Source: an uncultured Pelagibacteraceae bacterium
GTDB taxonomy: Bacteria; Pseudomonadota; Alphaproteobacteria; Pelagibacterales; Pelagibacteraceae
DNA: 64,000 nt
NCBI GenBank assembly: GCA_902544985.1
Contig: CACCFV010000003.1
Coordinates: 40,078-104,077, forward strand
Direction of reading: 5' to 3'
Shown here: in pieces, positions 1 through 7,831 of the stretch
Layout: each line of letters opens with the position of its first letter
Numbering within the stretch: the stretch's first letter is position 1
Notes under the pieces: model-generated
Database searches by the model: none
Told to the model about the DNA's origin: nothing
The model's input: only the letters and a program-made list of their open reading frames with translations
Program-made: the position numbers and the translations under genes

Positions 1-576
1 TTCTTCAGTTGTTACAAAGTATTTTTTTTCAGTCCATTCTAATCTTTTTTGAACACCAATTTTATCTGATAGATAATCTTTTCTATAATCAGCATCTGTT
101 AATCTTGGTTTTGGTGCTGACTCGTGTCTCATATTTGGATCTTCATTATAATAATGTTTAAGTAACGGTCGATAACAAAGATATTCAAACCATCTGCATC
201 TATAACTCATAGTGGCCTCTAAAATCTCATTTCCTACAGTTAACAAAACATCTCTTGGTGGCATGCAGCCAAACATGGTTTCGGCTTTCCAATCTGGCGT
301 TGAGGTTGGTTGATTAAAATCTAATGGTGTCGGTCTATCAACTTTGATCCCACGCTTTTCTAATAATGATGAAAAGTTATCTAAAAGTTCATTGGCTTTA
401 TCTATGGTATCTTTGGTTCTTGGTCCAAATTGACCCCTCATATCACTATCTTCTGGTACTTTAGCATCTAAAGCTGGTTCAGGAGCTGGTATACATGTTC
501 CATCAGCACGACCTACAATGACGTGTTTTAATGGGTCCCACTCATTCCAACTATTAACAATTATTTTATCTGTCAT
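1..576 (-). CDS. Glycine amidinotransferase-like protein, N-terminal part (runs off window start)
   Basis: An open frame reads from the ATG at 576 leftward to the window edge, giving 192 residues with no stop. The opening resembles L-arginine:glycine amidinotransferase (GATM/AGAT family): WNEWDPLKHVIVGRADGTC near residues 10-28, then TPDWKAE, MPPRDVLLTVGNEILEA and YRCRWFEYL, matching the family's order of motifs. These enzymes move the amidino group of arginine to an amine, classically glycine, giving guanidinoacetate and ornithine. The catalytic Cys and His lie in the C-terminal half, outside the window, so activity cannot be checked. The start directly follows the creatinase stop on the same strand, with no base between them, so co-transcription is likely. 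The true substrate could be another amine; inosamine-phosphate amidinotransferases are relatives. Confidence 0.85.
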   Translation of the reverse strand, partial: MTDKIIVNSWNEWDPLKHVIVGRADGTCIPAPEPALDAKVPEDSDMRGQFGPRTKDTIDKANELLDNFSSLLEKRGIKVDRPTPLDFNQPTSTPDWKAETMFGCMPPRDVLLTVGNEILEATMSYRCRWFEYLCYRPLLKHYYNEDPNMRHESAPKPRLTDADYRKDYLSDKIGVQKRLEWTEKKYFVTTEE

Positions 577-1794
577 TTAATTCTTTATAACGTTGTGTTC
601 CGGACCAAATGGAAATTTAGTTATATTTTCTACACTATCATTTTTAATTACTAAAATGTCATGTTCTCTATATCCACCAGCACCAGGTTTTCCCTCTGGG
701 ATCATAATCATCGGCTCCATTGATATCACCATGTTTTCCTCTAGCACTGTATCAATATCCTCTCTTAATTCTAATCCAGCCTCTCTTCCGTAGAAATGAG
801 ATAACATTCCAAAAGAATGACCATACCCAAAAGTTCTATATTGAAGATATCCAAGTGAGGCAAATAAATCATTTAACTCTTCACAAATTTGAGAACATTT
901 AATACCTGGCTTTATCAATTCTAATCCTCGCTTGTGAACTTTAACGTTTGCTTCCCATGCTCTAAGAGAGGCATCATCCACTTCATTAACAAATAAAGTC
1001 CTTTCCAGCGCTGTGTAGTATCCTGATATCATTGGAAAAGTATTCAAAGACAAAATATCTCCATTTTTCAAAGCTCTATTCGTTTTGGGATTGTGTGCAC
1101 CATCTGTATTAATTCCTGACTGAAACCATACCCAAGTGTCCATATATTCTGCTCCAGGGTATGATTTTGCAATTTCTCTTTCCATTTGGTCACGTCCAGC
1201 TATTGCGATTTCTAACTCTGTTTGACCTGGCCTAATCAATTTAACCATTTCTTCAGCTCCTAAATCAGCAATTCTGGCTCCATTCTTTATAATTTCTATC
1301 TCTTCATCAGATTTTATCATTCTATGTTTCATCAATTTTTTTGAAATATTTTTAAAAGTTGCATTCTCAAAAATTGAATTTAATTTATCTTTAATTTCCA
1401 GAGTTATATGATCATTTTCTATCCCAATTAACTTTGGTTTATCTTTTTTATCAATTATTGAGTTTATTGCTTTAAAGAAGTTATCTCTTTTCCAATCAGT
1501 ATAAATGATATTATCACAATGTGACCTTCTCCATGGTTGGCTTGCATCAATGTTTGCAGATATAGTAACAATTTTATTTTGTGTAACAACACATCCATAG
1601 GGTCTTCCAAATGAGCAATAAATAAAACCAGTATAATATGCAATATTATGCATTGAGGTTAGAATAGTTATCTCAATGTCATTTTCAGACATTGCTTTTC
1701 TAAGTTTATGAACTCTATCTTTGTATTCTTTAAGTGAAAAAGGTAATTTTACTTTTTCTCCATTTCTTAAAGTAAAAAAATCAGGTCGTTCCAT
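577..1794 (-). CDS. creA: Creatinase (creatine amidinohydrolase), M24 peptidase fold
   Basis: Creatinase hydrolyses creatine to sarcosine and urea in the cytoplasm. At 405 residues it is almost the length I recall for Pseudomonas putida creatinase (403), with the same landmarks: RNGEKVK at the start, YCSFGRPYGCVVT near 59-71, SANIDASQPWRR near 79-90, TWVWFQSGINTDGAHNPKT near 220-238, FGYGHSFGMLSHFYGREAG and EHDILVIKN. The His in DGAHNP is residue 234, equivalent to catalytic His232 of the Pseudomonas enzyme after a two-residue offset. The fold is 'pita-bread' M24, but similarity over the full length favours creatinase over Xaa-Pro peptidase. The amidinotransferase-like gene begins at the next base, and an EamA permease lies 11 bases upstream, suggesting a guanidino-compound uptake and use operon. 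Sarcosine would feed one-carbon metabolism. Confidence 0.88.
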   Translation of the reverse strand: MERPDFFTLRNGEKVKLPFSLKEYKDRVHKLRKAMSENDIEITILTSMHNIAYYTGFIYCSFGRPYGCVVTQNKIVTISANIDASQPWRRSHCDNIIYTDWKRDNFFKAINSIIDKKDKPKLIGIENDHITLEIKDKLNSIFENATFKNISKKLMKHRMIKSDEEIEIIKNGARIADLGAEEMVKLIRPGQTELEIAIAGRDQMEREIAKSYPGAEYMDTWVWFQSGINTDGAHNPKTNRALKNGDILSLNTFPMISGYYTALERTLFVNEVDDASLRAWEANVKVHKRGLELIKPGIKCSQICEELNDLFASLGYLQYRTFGYGHSFGMLSHFYGREAGLELREDIDTVLEENMVISMEPMIMIPEGKPGAGGYREHDILVIKNDSVENITKFPFGPEHNVIKN

Positions 1795-1805
1795 ATCTTA
1801 ATAAA

Positions 1806-2711
1806 TCAATTAAGAGCAATGTGTCTTTTGTTCCAACGCATTACTAAACTGTAATAGACCAAGGAAATAAATAGAAAAAAACCACCTACTATTGTGTAAG
1901 TGTCGGGTACTTCATTAATCCCTAGGATTGGAAGCCATACCCAAAAAATTCCACCAATAACCTCAGTTAATGATAATAATGTTAATTCTGCAGCAGGAAT
2001 AGCTTTTGAGCCAATAGAGTATAAAATTAATCCTAAGCAAACTAGTGTTCCATGAAGTGAAAATAACGCTCCATTATAGCTTGTTGAAAAAAACACTTGT
2101 TTAGTAATTAAAAGTATTAAAGCTGCAAAAACAAAACAAAAAAAACCTGAAAAAGCTACTGTTGTAAACTTTGGAGTCTCTGTTCTCCATCTTAAAGTCA
2201 CAGAAAAAACAGAAAATCCAATTGATGAAAGCATTCCAAAAATAAAACCAACGACAGAATTAGACCCAGAACTTCCAAAGGCCATAATTATAATTCCAAT
2301 AGTTGCAATAAAAATAGAAATCCAAACATTTAATGAAATTTTTTCCTTAAGAAATAAAAAAGCAAGAAGAGCAGTAAAAAAGGGCATTGCTGCCAAACAA
2401 AGCAAAGTAACTGCAGCTGAGGTATTAGTAATTGAGTAAATAAAACTCATCATAGCAATTCCCAACCCTGTTCCACCAATAATTCCTGAATATCCCATCT
2501 TTAAATAATTTTTATAAAATTTAATCCCCTCTTCAAAATAGAGATAAAGATTTAAAAGAATAAAAATTGTCAACCCTCTTCCAAATATATACTGCCATGG
2601 AACTTGATTTGGATTATCCATATACCTCACAACAAGAGGACCAAATGACCATAAAATTCCTGCAAACAAAACAACTGGGACTGCAATTTTTGGATTTTTT
2701 AATTCAAGCAT
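1806..2711 (-). CDS. EamA/DMT-family permease (10 predicted TM segments)
   Basis: This 301-residue protein is almost entirely hydrophobic, with about ten membrane segments in two repeated halves, as in drug/metabolite transporter (EamA) proteins. The first half has GILWSFGPLVVRYMDN and LCLAAMPFFTALLAFLFLKEKI. The second ends in LLSLTEVIGGIFWVWLPI and a short charged cytoplasmic tail. The substrate cannot be read from the sequence. It lies 11 bases upstream of creatinase on the same strand, so import or export of creatine or a related guanidino compound or amino acid is a reasonable guess, but only from context. It is one of four EamA-family genes in the window. Confidence 0.85.
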   Translation of the reverse strand: MLELKNPKIAVPVVLFAGILWSFGPLVVRYMDNPNQVPWQYIFGRGLTIFILLNLYLYFEEGIKFYKNYLKMGYSGIIGGTGLGIAMMSFIYSITNTSAAVTLLCLAAMPFFTALLAFLFLKEKISLNVWISIFIATIGIIIMAFGSSGSNSVVGFIFGMLSSIGFSVFSVTLRWRTETPKFTTVAFSGFFCFVFAALILLITKQVFFSTSYNGALFSLHGTLVCLGLILYSIGSKAIPAAELTLLSLTEVIGGIFWVWLPILGINEVPDTYTIVGGFFLFISLVYYSLVMRWNKRHIALN

Positions 2712-2853
2712 TTTGGGAGATTAGTTCTAAAAATTTACAACTACAACAAAAATGAGATGACTTAAACAGTTAATTTAATTTTTCCATTTAAAGTTGTGTT
2801 AAAACTATTTCTATCCTTGATTGGTTTTCATTTGTTATATAATTAATTTCAAT

Positions 2854-3252
2854 ATGGATTTAGAAGTTCTTAAGATTGCCGCAAACACAGATAACAATAG
2901 AAATATTAAGAACAGAACTCATGTTTCAAAATTAAAAAATTCTTTGTGTGGAGATGAAATGCAGGTAGAGCTTATATTAAAAAATGGAAAAATTTTAGAC
3001 TTTGGGTATCAAGGAAAGTCATGTGTTTACTGCCAAGCCTCAGCTAGTTTGTTATCAAAAATTTCTATTAACAACCAAAAAGAAAAGCTTAACGACTTAT
3101 GTGACAAGGCAGAATTATATTTTAATGACAATGTAAAAATTACTGAAAAAGACTGGATTTCCTTGAAAAAATTGATCAAAAACGAAAATGTTAATAAAAA
3201 AGATTGTATATTGTTACCTTTCAAAACCTTAAAAAAGATAGTATCAACCTAA
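2854..3252 (+). CDS. SufU/NifU-like iron-sulfur cluster assembly scaffold
   Basis: This 132-residue protein resembles the IscU/SufU/NifU-N scaffold family, which holds nascent Fe-S clusters for transfer to apoproteins. Three cysteine motifs expected in the family are visible: SLCGDEMQVEL near 30-40, KSCVYCQASASLL near 57-70, and KDCILLPFKTLKK near 117-129. CGD and CxxCxASAS are the family hallmarks. I chose the ATG at 2854; an upstream TTG at 2821 would add a hydrophobic stretch (VFICYIINF) not expected in a cytosolic scaffold. The HPP-family membrane gene follows after 3 bases. No other suf genes are adjacent. The family call is fairly secure; the physiological partner is unknown. Confidence 0.8.
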   Translation: MDLEVLKIAANTDNNRNIKNRTHVSKLKNSLCGDEMQVELILKNGKILDFGYQGKSCVYCQASASLLSKISINNQKEKLNDLCDKAELYFNDNVKITEKDWISLKKLIKNENVNKKDCILLPFKTLKKIVST

Positions 3253-3255
3253 GTT

Positions 3256-3720
3256 ATGGGTAGTACAAAACAATCCATTTTAGCTGGCCTATTTTCAATA
3301 ATTACTATTGGGATTTTAACTTTTTTAACTTACAGAACTGAGTTTGGAGTGTTCTTGTTAGCTTCGTTTGGATCATCAATGGTTTTGCTATATGGATATC
3401 CTGAAAGTCCTTTTGCCCAACCAAAAAACGTTTTTTTTGGTCATTTAGTTACTGCAATAGTAGGTTTACTTTTTTTACATTTTATTCCATTACCAATCTT
3501 TCTAACTATCCCTTTAGCTGTGGGATTTGGAGTTGGATTAATGATCTTATTAAACGTTACACATCCTCCAGCGGGCGGTAATCCCATAATAGTAATAATT
3601 GGGAGTGTTTCATTTGATTACTTGCTAAGTCCTGTAATATCAGGGGCTGTAATAATTATTATTTTTGCAATTATCATTAACAAATTTATTCTAAAAAAGT
3701 CTTATCCAAGCCAAAAATAA
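3256..3720 (+). CDS. HPP-family integral membrane protein
   Basis: A 154-residue protein with about four to five membrane segments. It has the HPP-family landmarks LASFGSSMVLLYGYPESPFAQPKN near 34-57 and NVTHPPAGGNP near 99-109; the HPP in the second motif gives the family its name. Members in plants and cyanobacteria have been linked to nitrite transport across the chloroplast envelope, but bacterial members are mostly uncharacterised. It starts 3 bases after the SufU-like gene, so the two are probably co-transcribed. No regulatory site is obvious. Family assignment is good; a nitrite-transport role is only a possibility. Confidence 0.82.
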   Translation: MGSTKQSILAGLFSIITIGILTFLTYRTEFGVFLLASFGSSMVLLYGYPESPFAQPKNVFFGHLVTAIVGLLFLHFIPLPIFLTIPLAVGFGVGLMILLNVTHPPAGGNPIIVIIGSVSFDYLLSPVISGAVIIIIFAIIINKFILKKSYPSQK

Positions 3721-3789
3721 TTTGTTTGCCTGAGATCCTAAAATAATGTTAGATGCGCTATATAAATTTATAAATATACAGGAGAATAA

Positions 3790-4989
3790 ATGAAAATATT
3801 ATGCGTATTATATGATGATCCACAAGGTGGAATGCCGAAATCATATGCACTTTCAGAACTACCGAAGATAGAGAAATATCCTGATGGAATGACTTTACCT
3901 TCACCTAAAGGAAGAGATTATACTCCAGGACAATTACTAGGATGTGTATCAGGTGAACTTGGGTTAAGAAAATTTTTAGAAAGCAACGGTCACGAATTAG
4001 TAGTTACTAATAGTAAAGATGGTGATGGATGTGAAGCTGACAAACATATTGTTGATGCTGACATTGTAATTTCTCAACCTTTCTTCCCATATTATTTGAC
4101 AAAAGAGAGAATTGCTAAAGCTAAAAATCTTAAGATGGCTATCACAGCTGGAATTGGTTCAGACCATGTCGATTTACAAGCTGCAATGGATAATAAAATT
4201 GATGTTGTAGAGGTAACTTATTGTAATTCTCGATCTGTCGCTGAGCACATTGTTATGATGATTGTTTCAATGGTAAGAGATTACCACAATCAACATAGAA
4301 TCGTTAATGAAGGTGGTTGGAATATTGCTGACGCAGTACAAAGATCATATGATGTTGAAGGTATGCACATTGGAACAGTTGCAGCAGGACGTATTGGTTT
4401 AGATGCATTAAGAAAAATGAAACCATTCGATGTTCATTTGCACTATTTTGACAGACATAAACTACCTGATTCTGTTGAAAAAGAATTAAATCTTACATTT
4501 CATGAGTCTGTAGAATCAATGGTTAAAGTTTGTGATGTGGTAACAATTAATTGTCCTTTGCACCCTGAAACTGAGAACTTATTTGATGATGCAATGATAA
4601 GTAAAATGAAAAAAGGAGCATATATCGTAAACACTGCAAGAGGAAAAATCTGTAATCGTGATGCAATAGCAAAAGCATTGAAGAGTGGTCAATTAAGTGG
4701 TTACGCTGGAGACGTATGGTTTCCTCAGCCAGCACCTAATGATCATGTATGGAGAACTATGCCTAATCATGGTATGACACCTCATACTTCTGGTACATCT
4801 TTGACAGCTCAATCAAGATATGCTGATGGAGTTAGAGAAATACTAGAATGTTTCTTTGAAGGTAAAGAAATTAGAAATCAATATTTGATTGTTAAGGATG
4901 GTCAGTTAGCTGGTATGGGTGCTCACTCATATAGTAAAGGTTCAGCTACTGGGGGATCTGAAGAAGCAGCAAAATACAAAAAAAAATAA
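3790..4989 (+). CDS. fdh: NAD-dependent formate dehydrogenase
   Basis: It oxidises formate to CO2 with reduction of NAD+ (EC 1.17.1.9), a cytoplasmic metal-free enzyme of the D-2-hydroxyacid dehydrogenase superfamily. At 399 residues it matches the bacterial FDH length. Active-site positions fall at the same numbers as in the Pseudomonas sp. 101 enzyme: PFFPYYL at 97-103, Asn146 in TYCNSRS, the nucleotide loop AAGRIG at 198-203, Asp221-Arg222 at the end of strand 2, Arg284 in NTARG, Gln313 in QPAP, and His332 in PHTSG. Asp221 predicts NAD+ over NADP+. A strong Shine-Dalgarno (AGGAGA) sits 6-7 bases before the ATG, and a hairpin terminator follows at 5007. It stands alone as a unit and would complete one-carbon oxidation. 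Confidence 0.95.
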   Translation: MKILCVLYDDPQGGMPKSYALSELPKIEKYPDGMTLPSPKGRDYTPGQLLGCVSGELGLRKFLESNGHELVVTNSKDGDGCEADKHIVDADIVISQPFFPYYLTKERIAKAKNLKMAITAGIGSDHVDLQAAMDNKIDVVEVTYCNSRSVAEHIVMMIVSMVRDYHNQHRIVNEGGWNIADAVQRSYDVEGMHIGTVAAGRIGLDALRKMKPFDVHLHYFDRHKLPDSVEKELNLTFHESVESMVKVCDVVTINCPLHPETENLFDDAMISKMKKGAYIVNTARGKICNRDAIAKALKSGQLSGYAGDVWFPQPAPNDHVWRTMPNHGMTPHTSGTSLTAQSRYADGVREILECFFEGKEIRNQYLIVKDGQLAGMGAHSYSKGSATGGSEEAAKYKKK

Positions 4990-5006
4990 TTTTCAATTAA
5001 AATATT

Positions 5007-5040
5007 AAAGGTGGCTACTTATAAGTAGCTACCTTTAAAA
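5007..5040 (+). terminator. Hairpin terminator after formate dehydrogenase
   Basis: Positions 5007-5021 pair with 5022-5036 as a 15-base-pair arm-to-arm inverted repeat with one G-U wobble and almost no spacer. A short A/T run follows. It lies 17 bases past the fdh stop and before msrA. The U-tract is weak (TTT then AAAA), so it may also act as an mRNA-stabilising hairpin. Confidence 0.6.
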
Positions 5041-5077
5041 TCTGGACTTATCATAACGAATTTGTTTATGATAATTA

Positions 5078-5653
5078 ATGAAGTATTTTTTAATAATTTT
5101 CTTTTTTTTAATTAATATAAATTTTTCATATTCTGCTCAAAAAGGTAAAGCATATTTTGCGGGAGGATGTTTTTGGTGTGTTGAGGAGTCTTTTGAAAAA
5201 TTAAAAGGTGTGGAAGAGGTAATTTCTGGTTATTCTGGAGGTATTACTAAAAACCCAACATACAAAGAGGTAACGTATGGGAATACAGGTCACTTTGAAG
5301 TTGTGGAAATAATTTATGATAAAAAAATTATTTCATTCAAGGAATTGTTAGAAAATTTTTGGGTTAATATTGATCCATTTGATGCTTACGGTCAATTTTG
5401 TGACAAAGGATATAGTTACAGATCAGTTGCATTTTATCAAAATGAAGAAGAAAAAAAATTAATAGAAAAAGACATAAAAGATTTACAAAATAAATTTAAC
5501 AAAAAAGTTGTTACATACATTAGGAATTTTGAAAAATTTTATAAGGCGGAGGAATACCATCAAGATTTTTATAAGATTAAATTAGAAAGATATCTTAGAT
5601 ATAAAAAAGCGTGTGGAAGAGAGGAATTGTTAAAAAGAATCTGGAGTCAATAA
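5078..5653 (+). CDS. msrA: Peptide methionine sulfoxide reductase A, with secretion signal
   Basis: It reduces methionine-S-sulfoxide in proteins back to methionine. The protein is 191 residues. Residues 1-19 form a hydrophobic signal-like segment ending SYSA, so the enzyme is probably exported to the periplasm. The catalytic motif GGCFWCVEE follows at about 28-36, then SGYSGG, HFEVVEI (YGNTGHFE) and the FDAYGQFCDKGYSYRS region typical of MsrA. A Cys near the C-terminus (KKACGREE) may act as the resolving residue. selO starts 5 bases after the stop, so the two are likely one transcript. MsrB is encoded separately at 31650. Confidence 0.93.
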   Translation: MKYFLIIFFFLININFSYSAQKGKAYFAGGCFWCVEESFEKLKGVEEVISGYSGGITKNPTYKEVTYGNTGHFEVVEIIYDKKIISFKELLENFWVNIDPFDAYGQFCDKGYSYRSVAFYQNEEEKKLIEKDIKDLQNKFNKKVVTYIRNFEKFYKAEEYHQDFYKIKLERYLRYKKACGREELLKRIWSQ

Positions 5654-5658
5654 ACTTT

Positions 5659-7113
5659 ATGAAGAATGATATGAATTGGAATTTCGACAACTCTTATTCA
5701 AGATTGTCTGATGTATTTAAAGAACATATTGAACCTATTGCCGTAAAAAACCCTGAGTTAGTTTTAATGAATAAAGATTTAGTTGAAGAATTAAACTTGG
5801 ACTTTTCCAAAATCGACAAAAATGAATTAGCAGCTTTATTTGCTGGTAATATTCTTCCAGAGGGGAGTAATGCTATTGCTCAAGCTTATGCTGGTCACCA
5901 ATTTGGACATTTCACAATGTTAGGAGATGGAAGAGCAGTTTTAATAGGAGAGCATTTAACGAAAAATAATGAGAGATACGATATTCAATTTAAAGGATCA
6001 GGTAAAACAGCATTTTCAAGAAATGGTGACGGCAGAGCTGCACTGGGTCCAATGTTAAGAGAGTATATAATTAGTGAAGCGATGCATCACCTAAATATTC
6101 CATCAACAAGAAGTTTAGCGGTAGCTAAAACAGGTGAGGAAATAATGCGAGAGACTCCATTGCAAGGTGCTATCTTGACGAGGGTAGCTTCAAGTCATAT
6201 TAGAGTTGGAACTTTTCAATATGTTGCAGCACGTGATAAAAAAGATGAGTTAGAAATTTTACTTAATTATGTGATTAAAAGACATTATCCAAAACTAATA
6301 AATTCAAACAATAAAGCTTTAGACCTTTTGAGCGTGCTTATAGATAAACAAATTGATCTTGTAGTTAATTGGATGCGTGTTGGATTTATTCATGGTGTTA
6401 TGAATACTGATAACATGGCAATTTCTGGTGAGACAATCGATTATGGTCCATGTGCATTCATGGATATCTATGACCCAAAAACAGTTTTTAGCTCAATTGA
6501 TAGGATGGGAAGATATGCTTATTGTAATCAACCAGCTATAACAAAATGGAATCTTTCAAGATTTGCTGAGTGTTTAATACCTTTAATTGCTGAAGATGAA
6601 GATAAGGCGGTTAAAAGTGCAACAGAGATAATTGAAACATTTGGCAAAAAATATGAAGAAAAATGGTTGAAGATGATGAGAACAAAACTTGGATTATTAG
6701 GTGAAGATAAAAAAGATAAGTTTTTGATTGTTGATTTGCTCACTTGGATGCATCAAAACAAAGTAGACTATACAAATACTTTTTGCCATTTAATGAATCT
6801 TAAAGACTATGATGATGACTTATATAAAGATGATAATTTTCAAAAATGGAAAAAAAATTGGCTAGAGAGATTAAAACTAAATAATAATACTCATGAAAAT
6901 TATACAAAATTAATGAGAAGTGTTAATCCTCTTGTAATTCCCAGAAATCATAAAATTGAAAATGCATTAGAAAAAGCCAACGATAGTAATCTTGAGCCAT
7001 TTAATAAACTATTAGAAATTTTAAAAGCACCATATGAACTGCAAGAAAATATTTCAGATTATCTGAAAATGGACACCTCTTTTAAAGATTACAAAACTTT
7101 TTGTGGTACTTAA
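5659..7113 (+). CDS. selO: SelO/YdiU protein adenylyltransferase (pseudokinase AMPylator)
   Basis: SelO family proteins transfer AMP from ATP to Ser/Thr/Tyr residues of target proteins (EC 2.7.7.108) and are linked to redox stress. I chose the ATG at 5659, just after the msrA stop; the longer open frame begins inside msrA. The 484-residue product has family motifs AYAGHQFGHFTMLGDGRA, the loop GSGKTAFSRNGDGRA, HGVMNTDNM (metal-binding Asn/Asp), DYGPCAFMD and PLVIPRNHKIENAL. The protein ends FCGT, placing a Cys third from the C-terminus, the position of selenocysteine in the human homologue (family knowledge). The msrA-selO pairing suggests a role in recovery from oxidative damage. A second possible start is the ATG at 5671. 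Confidence 0.93.
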   Translation: MKNDMNWNFDNSYSRLSDVFKEHIEPIAVKNPELVLMNKDLVEELNLDFSKIDKNELAALFAGNILPEGSNAIAQAYAGHQFGHFTMLGDGRAVLIGEHLTKNNERYDIQFKGSGKTAFSRNGDGRAALGPMLREYIISEAMHHLNIPSTRSLAVAKTGEEIMRETPLQGAILTRVASSHIRVGTFQYVAARDKKDELEILLNYVIKRHYPKLINSNNKALDLLSVLIDKQIDLVVNWMRVGFIHGVMNTDNMAISGETIDYGPCAFMDIYDPKTVFSSIDRMGRYAYCNQPAITKWNLSRFAECLIPLIAEDEDKAVKSATEIIETFGKKYEEKWLKMMRTKLGLLGEDKKDKFLIVDLLTWMHQNKVDYTNTFCHLMNLKDYDDDLYKDDNFQKWKKNWLERLKLNNNTHENYTKLMRSVNPLVIPRNHKIENALEKANDSNLEPFNKLLEILKAPYELQENISDYLKMDTSFKDYKTFCGT

Positions 7114-7118
7114 CTTTA

Positions 7119-7820
7119 TTAATTAGAAAATTTTTTCCAATTTTCGACTGGGGGAACTAAATGTTCAAGTGTTGATGAATCTTTTGCTAAAAATACTATA
7201 TCTGCTGAAATTGATATCCTTTCAGAATTAGACTTTCCTTGTTCTGTGCCATGAATTGTTTTAGAAGGAAATATCAATAGATCATCTTCTTTAGTATCAA
7301 ATACAACTTTGCTTGAATTTAAAATATCTCGTTTTTTAAAAATATTTTCTTTTGCTAGCGATCTTGAATCGAATAATTGTGGAATAAATTCATTATGCTT
7401 AGAAGTATCAAAAAACATGATCTTAGCATCGTCTTTTTGTTTCTTTAAATAAAATGCAATAGAAAGATGTGACTGATCATGTGAATGATTATCAATATGT
7501 TCAGTTTTTTTTGAAATTGTTGCCCACGATCTCTGAAAATAAAGATCAAGTTTTTTATAGTTCACTGATAAACTTTCTAAATATTCCAAAATACAATTAT
7601 TAATTTGAATAAACAAATTTTTAAATTTTGGATTATTGTGCAAATATTCAAATCCTTGGGTATCTCCTGTCCAAGCTTTTGTTGTAGATTTATAATCTAA
7701 ATTTTTACTTTTTTTTTCCATCAATCGGACTTCTTCGATCATTTCGTTTTTTTCACTTTCTGATAGTGAAAGTGAAGACTTATAAACTGTTAATGGAAAA
7801 AAATTAAAAATTTTTTGCAT
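7119..7820 (-). CDS. Putative 2-oxoglutarate/Fe(II) oxygenase-like protein (TIGR02466 type)
   Basis: A 233-residue cytoplasmic protein. The opening IFNFFPLTVYKSSL, the centre RSWATISKKTEHIDNHSH near 98-114, and the C-terminal LLIFPSKTIHGTEQGKSNSERISISADIVF resemble the TIGR02466 family of putative 2OG-Fe(II) oxygenases. Candidate metal ligands are His108, His112 or His114, and the His of IHGTE; the Arg in ERISIS would bind the oxo acid. The substrate is unknown. It converges on selO with a 5-base gap and lies 11 bases downstream of the FAD oxidoreductase gene on the same strand, so it may be the last gene of the TspO-FAD oxidoreductase unit. Confidence 0.7.
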   Translation of the reverse strand: MQKIFNFFPLTVYKSSLSLSESEKNEMIEEVRLMEKKSKNLDYKSTTKAWTGDTQGFEYLHNNPKFKNLFIQINNCILEYLESLSVNYKKLDLYFQRSWATISKKTEHIDNHSHDQSHLSIAFYLKKQKDDAKIMFFDTSKHNEFIPQLFDSRSLAKENIFKKRDILNSSKVVFDTKEDDLLIFPSKTIHGTEQGKSNSERISISADIVFLAKDSSTLEHLVPPVENWKKFSN

Positions 7821-7831
7821 TTAATAGTAAA

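Noticed and set aside
2821..2853. Upstream TTG start for the SufU-like gene
   Set aside because: Adds 11 hydrophobic residues not seen in cytosolic scaffolds and lacks a ribosome site; ATG 2854 is better.
5045..5075. Inverted repeat TTATCATAA...TTATGATAA before msrA as an operator
   Set aside because: Short A+T-rich inverted repeats are common here by chance, and nothing links this one to a known regulator.
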